Source: Sodiomyces alkalinus F11 (taxonomy: Eukaryota > Ascomycota > Sordariomycetes > Glomerellales > Plectosphaerellaceae). Taken from it: 64,000 nucleotides of DNA. The stretch's first letter is position 1; each line of letters starts with the position of its first letter. The translations under genes were made by a program, and so were the position numbers. Below are positions 11,101 through 24,156 of this stretch, piece after piece. The stretch covers positions 618,313 to 682,312 of the forward strand of contig NW_021167091.1 of assembly GCF_003711515.1 (NCBI RefSeq), written 5' to 3'. The notes under the pieces are model-generated. The model was not told where the DNA came from and ran no database searches. It saw only the letters and a list, made by a program, of their open reading frames with translations.

Positions 11101-14100
11101 CTATAAAAGTAGCCGACCTAGTCGAGGAAGAAGCTATCTAGCTATAGGTACTCGACTAGCTCGTGGAAGAACCACTAGGATAAACCCACTAAGTCCGTTT
11201 TACTAAACCGGACCTTAGCGAATCCTACCGTATAGTACCGATATATACTAGCGGGGGATAGTAATAAGCTGTATATTAGCGACCTTACCACGCTTAGGAG
11301 GACCGAGACACTCTTACTAACTAGGCAGCGAGCCTATAAGGATCGGATAATTAACCACCTAGGTATAATTACTATAAACACCGGTTAGACGAATACGACA
11401 CTACTAGCTACGTAACACACGCTTCTAGGAAAATCCGATAACTAGGATAAGACTAAGAAGCTTAGGAATCACGCTTCTAGGCCCTCGACGAACGCCTATA
11501 ACGGATAGAATAACTTTTAATCCAGTACGGGTTCTTAGATAAGGGAATATCCCTCGAACACCGAGCTAAACGGGTAAAAAACTAGGAGTATACTATCGCT
11601 AGGAGTATACGAGAGGCATTTAATAGATATACTCCATAACATATAGTAGTATAGGGTATTATTACGTTAAAATACAACTTAACGAACACGAGATAAACGT
11701 ATTATTAGATATAGGCGTAGCAGGAAACTTTATCTTACTAGTAGCCGTGAGAAAGTTCTCTATTCCCTAGGTTAGAAAACACCTAGAAGAGGAGTATAAG
11801 ATTACTCCGTATACGGGAAAGAACTAGTCCCACGAAGAAGTTATTATTAACTAGGAGACTATATACCTTTAGGTTAAAATCTAGAATAAGACTAGAATAA
11901 TAAAGTTCGATATATACGATATAGGTTATAAGGATATTATCCTTAGTAAACTATAATTTAACGAATAGAATCCCGATATAGACTAGAAGCTTAGCTAGCT
12001 CCGGTAGCGATTAAAGAGTAAGTAGGAGACTACGAAGGAAACCTTACCCGATCCCGATATCCGTCGAAAATAGCAGAAAGACTTACCGATAAAGGAGCCT
12101 TAGGGAGACTTAGATAACCGCTAGAAGTCAGGGACTAAGGCGAAGGAAGTACGAAAGACTTTAAGATAGCAGCGATAGTATAACCACTAATATATAACTA
12201 ATATTATTAAAGGAATCTACTAGATTATCTAAGCAGAAAAAGGACTAGTAATAAGCGATTATAATAGACTCGCTAAGGTATTACCAGAATACTATAAATA
12301 TAGAAAGCTATTTACCGAAAATCTAGAGACCGGATTACCGAAATACTAGCACTATAATTACGAGATACCCCTAAAGGAAGGGATATACCTAAAATTCTTT
12401 TTAATTTACGGGCTAAACTAGAAGGAATTAGATACCTTAGAAGAATATCTTAAAGAGATACTAGTAAAAGGCTATATCAGAGTATTATAATTACTAGTAG
12501 GATACCTAATCCTATTTATACTAAAAAAGAATAGTAAACTACGACTATATATCGACTACCGATAACTTAACGATATAACTATTAAGAACCGCTACCCACT
12601 ACCTCTTATCTTAGAGATATAAGATTAGCTAGTTAGAGTATAATAGTTTACGGTACTTAACTTAAAAAGAGCGTATAACTTAATTAGGATTAAGGAAGGA
12701 GAAGAGTAGAAGATAGCGTTTCGGACGAAGTAAGGATATTTCGAGTACCTTATTATGCCTTTTAGACTAATAAATACGCCGGTATCGTTCTAAACACTTA
12801 TTAACGATATTCTAAGGAAGTATTTAGACCACTTCGTTATAGTGTACCTGGATAATATCCTGATCTTCTCTAAAATACTCGAAGAACACCGATAACACGT
12901 TCACACGATCCTATAACTCCTATAAAACGCCGACCTATTAGTTAAACCAGAAAAAGTTTAATTCCACACGTAAGAAGTTAAGTTTTTAGGTTATACGATA
13001 CGACCTAATAAGATCTATATAGATAAGGCGAAAGTCTAATACGTCTCTAAATAGCCACAACCCTAAAACATTAACAATATTTAGTCCTTTCTCGGACTCA
13101 TAAACTACTATTAACGATTTATTAAGGACTATAGTAAGATTACTATCCCCTTAACTAAAGTAACCAAAAAGGGACTTAACTTCGAATAGAATGAAAGAAT
13201 AGAAGAAGTATTCTAAGCTCTTAAAGGAAGGGTTACTAGCGAACCTATCTTAGTAATACTAGACCCCGATAAAGAATACGAACTTAAAACAGACGTATCC
13301 GACTAGGCTCTAGGAGTATAACTCGGATAGCGCGACGTAGAAGGAAGACTATACCCTATAGCCTTTATATCCAAGAAACTCAGTAGACCAGAACTTAACT
13401 ATTAAATCCACGATAAAAAGCTAATAGCTATTATTAAAGCCTTTAAAGAATAGAGACCGTATCTATTAGGGATAAGACACCTGGTATAAGTCTACACGGA
13501 TTATAAGAACCTCGCGTAATTTACTACTACTAAGGTTCTTAATAAACGATAAATCCGATAGGCAGAATTCCTAGCCGAGTTTAACTTCTATATTCAGTAT
13601 ATAAAAGGGAGCGAAAATAGTCGTGTAAACGTATTTAGCCGACTAGGGATACCTAACGAATCACCTAAACCATAAGCCATACTCTAATAGGAAGGAGGAG
13701 CTCTTACTCTAAAGGATAAAGAGGTAAACAGCATCGATCGGATAACCGACACTATATTTAAAGAAGCATACGCCTCGCCGATATATAGATATCAAGGAGT
13801 TTATAAAATATACCACCGATTACGATAATAATACGGCTATATAGGAACTAAAGAACGAGTTAGGGACTTCGTTCGTAACTACGATATTTACCAGAAAGTA
13901 AAGAGTAGCCGATATAAACCTTACGGACTACTAAAGCCACTACTAGTAGTAGACGGACTATAGAAATCGATTATAATAGACTTCGTAACAGGATTTCTAG
14001 TATCTAAAGATCTAGTAACAGGAACCGCCTATAATAGTATATTCGTGATCGTTAACCGATTCACGAAATACACTCTTTATATTCTATATATTAAAAACAC

Positions 14101-15000
14101 TATAGTAGAAGAACTAGTAAGTATCTTTATTAACCGCCTAATCAGGGATCACGGCGCACCGAACGAAATTATCGCGGACAGAGATAAGCTCGTTACTAGT
14201 AACTTCTAGAAAGCAGTTATAAGCTAGCTAGGAACGAAATATAAGTATTCAATAGCATTTCACCCTATAACGGACGGATAAACCGAAATTATAAACTAAG
14301 TCCTGGAATAGTACCTACGATACTACGTAGGGTACGAATAAGATAATTAGGTATAGTACCTGCCACTTATATAGTTTATATATAATAGCTTATTAAACGA
14401 GTTAATAAAGAAAACACTATTCGAAGTAAATTACGGATATACCCTGATAGTATTTAGAAAACCTTTAGAAGGACTAGACGCACTAAGAGCGATAAAAATA
14501 GTTGAAAGCATAAAAAAACTACACGAAGAACTACGAACCGACCTGGAGATAGTCAGAACACGAATAAGCAGGTACGCGAATTAATCAAGGATTAAGGGAC
14601 TAACCCTTTTAAGGGGGGACCACGTCTACCTTATCCGCAAAAACATCAGAACACAACGACCAAGCGACAAGTTGGATTTCAAAAAATTAGGACCGTTTAA
14701 AATCCTAGAGAAAAAGTTAGATACGAACTATATTCTATCACTACCTCCGATAATAAGGATATATAATAATTTCTATATTTCACTACTTAAACTAGCACCG
14801 AAAAACGCAAAGATAATATAAGACACGATCGTGGTTAATACTAGCAATATGTATAAAGTAGAACGAATCCTCGACCACTAAGAAACGCTAGACGGCACCG
14901 AATATTTTATAAAATAGAAAAACTACGATCACGGCGATAATATATAGAAACTAAAAGGTAACCTAATTAATTATAAGCAACTCCTAAAGTAGTACCGACA
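11100..15000 (+). pseudogene. Gypsy-1 pol (PR-RT-RH-IN-chromodomain), RIP-destroyed
   Basis: The aspartic protease site reads LLDIGVAGNF near 11,702 (normal D-T/S-G changed to D-I-G). Reverse transcriptase spans about 12,400-13,010, with YLDNILIFS at 12,845-12,871; GATGAT to GATAAT explains the lost second Asp. RNase H is at about 13,270-13,640. Integrase covers about 13,770-14,600, with DFVTGF near 13,980, an IADRD motif near 14,175 and a Glu near 14,285. A chromodomain (YKVERILDH...) lies at about 14,850-14,990. Together these make, cut, copy and insert the element. Every catalytic region has stops or altered residues, so it is dead. Confidence 0.88.
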
Positions 15001-15005
15001 GAACA

Positions 15006-15430
15006 CTATTGGGACCCAGAACTAAACGCCGCGGTCTGCGCGAAATTAATATCCGGAAAATCACCTATATCCTGCGATAGGATTAGATTCCAGTTAATTA
15101 TATTAACCGCACCCGTTACCTACGCGTCGGCCACCGCTTCGGACTCCTCGCGATCCGCCGCCTCCAGGGCGTTAAGGGACTCAAGGCCACGGGCCACCAT
15201 AGTCATACCCTTAGAACAAAGAGACTCCCTCTAACGATGGATTCGGGCCAGACGGGCTAAGGACTCAGAAGCTTCTTTCTATGCCTTCTCTAACACGCGA
15301 TAAGCAGATAAGAGGGAAGCCTCGGTTACCTCCTCCTCCGTCTTAAGACGCTCTATTTCCTTATTAATGCGTGTTACTGGGGAGAACGGTTAGCGAGGAG
15401 GAGCGGCTCGCAGAAAACAGGAAGACACCC
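15006..15430 (-). pseudogene. Gypsy-1 antisense frame, coiled-coil protein
   Basis: On the minus strand, a frame runs from about 15,430 down to a TAG at 15,006. It begins PFSPVTRINKEIERLKTEEE, an obvious start of a charged heptad-like helix. An Ala/Glu/Arg-rich coiled coil follows, then MTMVARGLESLNALEAADRE, ending in a Trp/Asp-containing tail. Interruptions are three TAG and one TAA, all at Gln-type positions. The tract keeps far more CpA/TpG than neighbouring pol. I recall similar short coiled-coil hypothetical proteins encoded antisense in fungal gypsy elements, but I cannot check this. Function unknown; the 5' end is not certain. Confidence 0.6.
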
Positions 15431-15740
15431 ATAAGAGGATAGAGGGACACCTAAACTATCGCACGAGCGACCACGACGAATATATTCCTTATAACGAGAG
15501 ATACTCTCGATTATAAGGCACCGGAAGCCTTTCGACTCGTAAAAGGAATAAGGTATAACTTCTACTCCAGAAAGCTCGATAGTACGCGATAACTTAATTC
15601 GATACTACGTCTTACGAGAAAGCTACGACTTCTGTATACGACCGGATATAATAGTTAGCCGTAAGAGAAAAGAAGAAAACCCGGGGGGTTATAAACCCGG
15701 GATAGGCGACCTATTTATACGACCGCTAGGACAGCGCTTA

Positions 15741-15755
15741 GAAGAGGGAAGGTAA
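15741..15755 (+). other. Gypsy-1 polypurine tract
   Basis: GAAGAGGGAAGGTAA lies directly before the right LTR, where second-strand DNA synthesis would be primed. Confidence 0.75.
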
Positions 15756-16229
15756 TATTACGGCCAGCAGACCTAATATACACCAAGGACATACTGGATA
15801 ATATCACATGCTAAGTCACGTGATAGATAACCGGTATAGTGTGCACCCGTATAGGGAACCTATTAGTATAAGGGGATCACTGGGATTACCAGGGGTCACT
15901 TAGTCTGGGAGGTGATCCGGTATAATCCCGAACCAGAAGATCACCAGGGCACCTGTGATCCCGTAGATATATATGCCAGAGTATCCTAGGTCTTGCTTCT
16001 ACTAGAGAACAAGACATCGATTAATCTAAGTCTTCACCTGGACTATTAGTCTACGCCTGACTCTACCTTATAAAGAAGACGCCTAGTCTTTACGACGTAA
16101 CTACGACCAGACACTACGAACGACAGTTACTACTCTTTAGTTAATATCCTCTTCTTATTTTGAACTAAAACCTCGACGCCAGTCCCCTATCGTCCGCTAT
16201 ACTATAAAGGACCGGAAGCCGTCGTAATA
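15756..16229 (+). repeat. Gypsy-1 right LTR
   Basis: 474 bp, same length as the left LTR with no indels. It starts TATTACGGCC (TG to TA) and ends GTCGTAATA, followed by the AGTTA target duplication at 16,230-16,234. Some C/G states differ in each direction between the LTRs, so RIP hit the two copies independently. Confidence 0.92.
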
Positions 16230-16234
16230 AGTTA
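16230..16234. repeat. Target-site duplication of Gypsy-1, right (AGTTA)
   Basis: The second copy of the 5-bp repeat at 9,006-9,010. Confidence 0.85.
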
Positions 16235-16935
16235 TTCGAATAATAGGATAACTATTACCGTCTATTAAAGTAAGAGATATATAGTAGCGAAGAGTATACG
16301 TATAACTATTTTAAGCGGCTACCCGCACGGTTCAGTTATAAACTTCGTAAGTATCGGATTAAGCTTAAGAAAGCTTACACGGTAACGTAGGAGGCCTAGT
16401 TATTTTAGGAGATATACTTCTCTAATAAGACGTCTAATAGCCAATAGATATCTTACTCTTATTATTAGAAGGATAACGGTTTATAGTAAAGGTGATAGTA
16501 TATATCCGCTAAATAGTCGGAAAATACCTTAAAGGGGTAATAATAAGTAATAGAATCTTTATTATCGATAACTACGCCTAATACTTAAAGGACCTCTAGG
16601 ATAGATAAACTCTTTAATAGGGAGTACTATAACTATAGTAAAAAGAGATACCGGTCTAAGGACTATTATAGTAAGGACTATAAGGATAGCCGTAAGGGCT
16701 TAGCGAAAACCCGCGCGAATATAAGTAATATCTAGGTCTAGGAGAAGTTAACCCTCGATCACGATATACGAGTCACGGAGATACTTAATAGCCCGGGAAA
16801 TAAGTCGGCGTAATATAAGAGTCGAGTAATATATTCGTAAAAGCCCCGAAATAAATCCTGATTAGTAAAGTCGCGCGAGGCATAGCGTATATTATCTAAA
16901 AGAGACGCGAGCAATATACATAGCGATAGCAAAAA
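16235..16935 (+). pseudogene. Gag-like pseudogene, 3' half
   Basis: The frame from 8,300-9,010 continues here in phase once Gypsy-1 and one copy of AGTTA are left out. Near 16,627-16,668 it reads Y-YN-Y-SKKR-Y-RSKD-Y, the spacing C-x2-C-x4-H-x4-C with all four ligands converted to Tyr. A basic Ser/Lys/Arg-rich tail follows. This supports a Gag-type nucleic-acid-binding protein of an LTR element. Stops are nearly all TAG/TAA; one TGA is present near 16,857. LINE fragment D begins directly downstream, so any pol gene is lost or displaced. Confidence 0.5.
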
Positions 16936-18228
16936 CGACACACCTATCAACCACGGGCGCATAACAAGAGTAAAATCGATAAAACCACTAAGATAGCGAT
17001 TATAACTATTACTTCGCTCCCGGGATATTATTATAAAGGTACTATAATACCGGCGCTACGGTATAACCGAAAGATTCGATAAATGACATTATCCCGACTT
17101 CGACCACGTAAAATTCTTAACAGACCCACTTTTTGTAAAATAAGCGTCCGCCCCCCCCCTTAGGCATAACGCTACGCGGAATCGATATAAAACCGAAAAG
17201 GGATTGATTACTAGGCCCCCCGAACCCGAGGATAGCTAAAGTTAAGGCAGTAATTTAAGATCTACTAGCTAATACGAACACGATTAAATAAGTCGTTAAG
17301 CTAGTAAAGAAACTAATCGTGTTATATTATAACTATAACGCTACCGCTATACTACCGCTAGTATATCCATACTCTTTTATCCGTTATATTATCCGAGAGG
17401 AACTCTGAAGTAAAGTAGTAGTATTAAGAAGACCGAGACTATTATTATAGGCCGGGCTCCTATAATAGTATTACTATAAGACCCCGCCCCCCTTAAAATA
17501 ATCCCTATTAGATACTACCAAGAACTAATTCTCCGTTATAAAGGCCTCCCCGAGGACTACTAACCCCTTTAAGCCAGGACTCTAAGAGAAGTTATCTAAG
17601 CTATAAGCACTATAACTACTTAATATACTACTATAATAGTATAAAAGCTACCTAGCGAAGACATTTACCTTACTTTTACCCAAAGGGTATAATAGTAAGC
17701 CACCTATAAAGAGTAATAGGGTGAGAAGGCCTTTAGGAAAAGAGCTATACTAGCCGTATAAACCTACCCTATACTTACTAACGCTATCTCCAGGAGGTCC
17801 TTAATGCCTTATCCGAAAAAGACCTGCTAGTATCCCTATAAAAAAGAAACCCCGGGCTTAGATCTTCCGAGCATAATAGCGATTACCCCGCCACGGCACT
17901 AGTAGGGTCGCGCTTCTTTTTATTAAATCGGCCTCCCCGGAAACGGTAGTAAGACTTATTTAGAATACCCTCCTTTTTAAGGGGGTAGCTATATCTATGA
18001 ACTATATAACCCTAATTTCAGCCCCCTAAGATACTATAAATACCTATACTTCGCCTATAAGGCTAATTATACCCTATAATAAAAAGAATATACCGCTGCT
18101 ATACTAAGCCTAAATCGATATACGTATAAGGCCTAGGGTACTATACTGCTACGGCGCCTAAGCGCCCCCGCCGCTATACCGCCTATACCGGAGATATAAT
18201 ACCTTTAACTAAAAAGTCATTTATAACT
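16936..18228 (+). mobile_element. LINE fragment D, 5' part
   Basis: Carries the LINE 5' end (variant ACACACCTATCAACCACGGG) and most of ORF1, up to the point equivalent to about 1,890 in copy B. It is then cut off by the 5' end of copy E. Its 3' remainder is not adjacent; fragment G at 31,461 could be part of it, but the intervening 4 kb would have to be deleted. Confidence 0.75.
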
Positions 18229-21200
18229 GATTTTAACACGCCTATCGACCATGGGCGTGTAATAAGAGTAAAATCAATAAAACTACTAAGACAGAGATTA
18301 TAACTACCGCCTTCGTCCCGGGATACTATTATAGCGGCACCGTAATACCGGCGCTACGGTATAACCGGAAGAGTCGTAGGATAGCGCCGATCCGACCTCG
18401 ACTATATAGAATTCGTAACGGACCCACTTTTCGTAATATAAGCACTCCCCCCCCCCCCTTAAGGCAGGATATAGCGCGGAACTAATATAAGACTAAAAGG
18501 GGATTACTGCGCCACCCGGAACCGAGAGTAGCTAAGATTAAGGCAGAAATTCAGGCACTATTAGCTAATAAGAATATAATTAAACAGGTTATAGAGCTAG
18601 TAAAAGAACTACTTATAATACGTAGGACCCGTAATAATACCGGTATATTACCGCTGGTATACCTATATATATCCGTCCGTTATATTATCTGAGAGGACCT
18701 CCGAAAAGGAGCGAGTACTATAAAAAAGACCTAGGCTAATATTATAGCCTAATCCCCCGCGGCAGTACCGCTGTAGGACCCCGCCCTCCCTAAAGTAATC
18801 CCCGCTAGGTATTACTAAGAACTAATTACCTGCTAAGGAACTCTCCCCGAGGACTAGCCCCTTAAAGCCAGGACCTTAAAGGAAATTATCTAAGCTATAA
18901 ACGCTATAACCACCCGATACAACGCTATAGCGACACGGAAGCTACTTAATAGCAATATCTGCCTTACCTTTACTAAAAGGGTATAATAATAGGCTATCTA
19001 TAAGGAATAATAAGTTAAGCAGGCCTTTAGTAAAGGAGCTACCCTAGCCGTATATACCTACCCTATACTCGCTAAGGCTATCCCTTAAGAGGTCCTTAAC
19101 GCCTTATCCGAAGAAGACTTACTAGTATCCCTATAAGACACGAATCCCGAGGCTAAAATCTTTTAAGTATAATAATAAGTACCCTGCCGCAGTACTAATA
19201 GGTTAGCGCTCCTCCGTATCGAATCGACTTTACTGGAAGAGGTAGTAAGCCTTATCCAGAATACCCTCCTCTTTAAGGGGGGTAGCTATATCTATAAACT
19301 ATATAATCCTAACCTTAGCCCCTTAAGATACTATAAATACCTATACTTCGGCTATAATACTAACGGCTACCCTATAGTAAAGAGGGTATACCGCTATTAT
19401 ACTAAACCCGACTTAGCGTACCTATAAGGCCTAGGATACTATTACGCTATAACGCCCGGGCGTCCCCGCTACTATACCGCTTATACCGGAGATTATAATA
19501 CCTTTAACTATTTATACTGATTACTAAAGAATTAGGCTAAGAAGACCCGTAAAGTGTATAAGTACTAAGCTAGGGACTTTAATATTACCCGCTAGACTAA
19601 AGCGGTATACCTATAGTAGCCGTAGATCTTTCCCCCGATTATTATCGCCTAGGACTAGGACTAACCCCTTTATAGGGATAGAGGATACCCCCCGAAAAGG
19701 ACTAGAGGATAGGAAGCCTCCCCGATACCGGGCCTAATCAGCGCCTATATAGTCTCCCGCGGGGCTAGTAAGGTACCGTAGTAGGAGGCCTAAAGGTAGA
19801 CCCCGGTTATATAGGGTATATTATCTTACCCCCCCCTACCCCCTCCTAACTAATAAGAATCTATATCCTTTTATAGAATATAGGGAGGAGTTAGGCGTGG
19901 CGGGAGCTCCCGCTTCGGTATTACGCCAGGTATAATATAATAGTAATCCATGAACCCGGCCTTAACACTTTTACGAAAAGCCCTGCCTACCTATCCTAAA
20001 GGGTATACCGGCTAATCTAAGGAGGGGGCTACGCCCTTTTGTATATCTATAAAAAACACCCGCTATATACGTAGACGTAGCGGGCCTACTATAATACCTA
20101 CGCGGTTATATTCAGAACCGGAGATAATACCCTTATAATCTAGTTAATCTACTTAGAGAACTACTCGTTAGCTAGAATCCCCTAGAATATACCCCTATAA
20201 GATATACTCAACACGGCACTGCTATAGGGACGCCAAGTCCTTATAGGGGACTTTAATCTATAGTACGCCCTATAATTATAGCCACCGCGATAATACCCCC
20301 GGGCTAATACCCTGCTTACCCTTATAACTAGGTAGAACCTAGACCTAATAACTCCCCCCGGAACTACTATATAGTACCGCCCGGGCTAGCGTACTAGTCT
20401 TATTAACCTTATATAGGCAATATAAAGGCTCCGCTATAACTATAGTGGCCCCGATAAGACTATTATCGGGTTAGACTACTATTAATAGATAGCCCAAATC
20501 TATACCGAGATAAATACCGCGGCGAGTACCGCGATAATACTATTATAGGACCTAGGCGGCCACTATTAAGTCTAGAAGGACTTTAACCCCTTATAGGTCC
20601 TTTAGCTCGCCGCTACGTAACTATAGTAAACCGGTCCCCTTATAATACTAGGAGATATCGACTTAGGATTAGATAACCTAATTAAGAACCTTATAACCCT
20701 AGCTAATAAGACTATACCGTATCGCTACGGGGGTACCCCTAGTCTCTTACCCACCCCTTAGTAAAACACGGAGCTAACCGCCCTTACCTAAGAAATAAGG
20801 CACCTCTACCATAGATATATATATAGGAAATCCCGGAACTAATAGGATAAATTCTAGGAAGTGGAGAGGCGCCGCGATAAGACCGTGGCGGTAGCGAAAC
20901 GGCTATACTAATAGTACCTACTCTATATAACTAAGAAAAATAATAACCTCTTTTAGCAATTATAGAAATAGGTATAAATAAAAGGGGGAATACCGCTAAA
21001 CCTCTTATTAGTACCGTTATTACGCTAAGACGATAGCGATAAACTAGCTACTATATACGTAGAGAAAGCCGAAGTCCTTAACCGGAAGTTCTTCTTACCC
21101 CCCCTCCTTACTACCCTTAGGCTCCTAGGCGCGGGATTCCACCTTAGATAGGATATCCGCCGCGATATTACCGTAGCGGATATATAGGGACGCCTTAAAA

Positions 21201-24156
21201 AGACTAAACCCTAGGCGGTACTAAGGCTAGACAGGCTCTGAGTAAGGCTCCTAAAAGTATACGGATCTCCCTTATACTAAAGACTAAGTGCTATCTTTAT
21301 AGCGTGCTTCGAAGTAGGCTATTACCCGAAGAGGTACCGCTATATTACCGTGGTAGTCCTTAAGAAAGACGGCTAGCTATTAGCCGATTATAAGATAGTA
21401 AAGGGCTAACGACCGATATTACTCCTTAGTATAATAGGTAATATCCTTAAAGGGATACTAGCTAACCGTATCGCCGCTATAATAAAGGAGTATTAGCTTC
21501 TCCCGGAGGGATAGATAGGTAATTAGACCGGGCGGAGTACAGAGATAGTAGTATAAAGAGTTACAAAGGCCGTAAGGGCGAGCTAGGCCTATAGTAATAC
21601 CGCTTTAATACTCTAAGTAGAGATTAAAGGCGCCTTTAATACTATCCCTTACTCCCACCTCCTTAAACTACTTAAAAGGAAGGGCTTCCCCTAATAGCTT
21701 ATTACCCTAATTAGTAGCTTCCTCTAAGACTATATAGCCTAGCTATTACATAATAACGAAATAGCCTCCCCGTGGTACCTCCGCGGGGGTATACTATAAG
21801 GCTCCCTAATCTCCTTTATCCTTTTTATCCTTTATATCTCCACCCTCTATAAGGAGCTAGAAAGGGTCCTTAAAATAATAGTAGTAGGTTTTACTAATAA
21901 TATAAATATTATCGCCTTTAGCAGAATAGAGGTATAAACACGGTACCGCCTTATTACCGCGTAGTGAATTTACCTAGACTAGGAGATAATAAATAGACCC
22001 TAGTTGAAACTAGCTAAGTATATCTATATCCCCTTCACAAAATCACGCTAACCCTCCCCTACCCTACTCCCCCTTAACGCTACTTTAGTACCGTTAATAG
22101 AGGCGATAAGGCTTTTAGGCGTCTAGCTTAATAGGAAACTCGACTTCTAGTAATATGCTAAAAAGGTAAAAAGCCGACTAGCTACCTAAATATACGCCCT
22201 CTTAAGGCTTAGTATAAAAGCGTAGGGGTATAGCTTCGTAGACGTAAAAAGACTATATCTTATAGTAATAAGGCTAGTAGTTACCTATTATGCCTTAACC
22301 GTTTATAAGACTAGGGCCGGCCCCCGGTATAGCCCTATAGCGGTATTTATAGTGGTATAGAACTTATATCTCCGATTAGTAGCTAGAGCCTATAGGGCTA
22401 CGCCGGTTAGGGTCCTCGAAAAAAAGACCTTTATCCCCCCCCTTAACCTATACCTTTTAAGCCTAAGCGCCCGAAAGATCCTCCGGATATAAGAAAAGAC
22501 GACTAAAAATAAGATATTAGCCGGAGTATACGCTATAGCGAGAGCCTTAATAATACTAAATCGGTATTACAGGACCTATACTACCCTTATATAGATAGTA
22601 TAGCTTACCGCCCTAATAACCTAGGCCGGAATCTCGCCCCCGAGGAAAGCCCTTATAAGGGAATAGGGTTAAGTCTAGGCGGAAGTATAGCGGCCCTATA
22701 CCTATACCATAGTGGCACTAAGCCGCCCCCCGATATAATATACCCTCCGGAAATATAGAGGACTCCTTAAGCTATAAAGCTCTATACTTACTTAGATTAA
22801 TTTAGAAAAATTAGGCCTATAAGCCTTCCTAGCTAAGGCAAGGGTGCTAGGATTCCTATTAATACGGTGCCTTTATAGTAACGGAGGGGCAGAGATAGCG
22901 GAGCACGGAATACTCTAGTATAAAGATATAACCGAGAATAAGCGTAGGGAGCTCTTTAATACTATCAGGAGACTACTTATAACTAAAGGAGATCTATATA
23001 ATACGCTAAACCACGATATAGAAGCCGGGGTAATAGCTAAGTAGTTCCTATAATAGTAAAGGCTTAACGACTTCCGCCTCGCCCTTAAAGGTATAAAAGC
23101 CTATAAGAACGCGGTAGTACTGTAGCGGGGAAGAGGTGATATAATAGTCCGTTTTAGTATTAAATAAGGGCCCTATAAGCCGGGACCCCGGCGGTATCGA
23201 AGCGTTACCGGCTAAATCCCTTTATTCCTCGTTAGTATCGGTATTACCTCCCTTGGAGGCATTAATACTACTCTTAACGTACTTAAGGCCCTAGAACTAG
23301 CTAGCTATACTATTACCGCGGAGACGCCGTAGCCAAATCGAAAAGGGACTATATATATAATAGTCTATTAGGACACCTATGATGCCCTTTATACGACGGG
23401 TATAGCAGAGAATATCTTATATAACCACATTTACTAATAAGATACCGCTACGGCCACGACCGGAAGGTAACGCCCGAGCGACGGCCTATTTAAAAGATAA
23501 AGCCGCTATCTTTAGACGCTCCTTAGCCTATAGACTATTAGTAAGGCGCTACCGCGATATCGAAGGGAGACTACTTACCGTAGCGACACTACTATTACCG
23601 GTAGCCTTTACCGATAGGTAAAGACTATAAATATATATAAGACGTTATTACTGCTTCTTAGTAGCGGGGGAGACTTATCGACTAGCTAGACTATATCGAT
23701 ATACTAGCGGCACCTTAACGATATAGAGACGACGTATATCCTTATATAGGCGATAGCTATTAGCGTATTAAAAACACGTAGTATTAATGCCTATAGTATT
23801 AGTATAAGCTTTAACGTTATCGGGATAAGTGCCTAGACGCTTACTATAACGTAAGTAACTACTATATATTAGCTGCTATAATACTATTTCGGTATTACTA
23901 AGATATATACACGGTATAACGCGAGTAATACCTCGCTTATACCGATAATTATTACTATTAGGGGAAGGTATCTACGGCTATTAGTATACGGCTACTATAG
24001 TATTACCACGATATAGGGATACTTATATTAAGAAGATATTACGGTCAATATTAAAGTTATTATTACTCTTAGTATTATACTACCTAGTTAACTCCGTGTT
24101 ACTGCGACGCTACGTATAATCTATAGACTACGTACTAGAACTTAGTAAGGTGATTA
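18229..24156 (+). mobile_element. Full-length LINE copy E, first piece
   Basis: The 5' end motif is at about 18,233, ORF1 at about 18,540-19,810 and ORF2 at about 19,850-23,120, followed by most of the 3' UTR. At 24,156 it is interrupted by the inverted copy F; the last 13 bases, AGTAAGGTGATTA, are repeated at 30,786-30,798, where E resumes. Endonuclease and reverse-transcriptase regions match copy B without the false duplication at B's gap. Heavily RIP-mutated and inactive. Confidence 0.88.
24144..24156. repeat. Target-site duplication of LINE F, left
   Basis: AGTAAGGTGATTA, identical to 30,786-30,798 and abutting the (ATT)n tail of minus-strand copy F. Confidence 0.9.

Larger units (their letters stand above)
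9011..16229 (+). mobile_element. Gypsy-1: Ty3/gypsy chromovirus, complete but RIP-mutated
   Basis: The element is 7,219 bp, with 474-bp LTRs at both ends and a 5-bp target duplication. Internal order is gag, protease, reverse transcriptase, RNase H, integrase, chromodomain, an antisense frame and a polypurine tract. This order and the C-terminal chromodomain place it among chromoviruses, whose chromodomain is thought to steer integration to marked chromatin. It disrupts a Gag-like pseudogene, so it is younger than that element. It keeps clearly more CpA/TpG than the surrounding LINEs, above all in the LTRs and the antisense frame, which points to fewer rounds of RIP. Confidence 0.92.
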
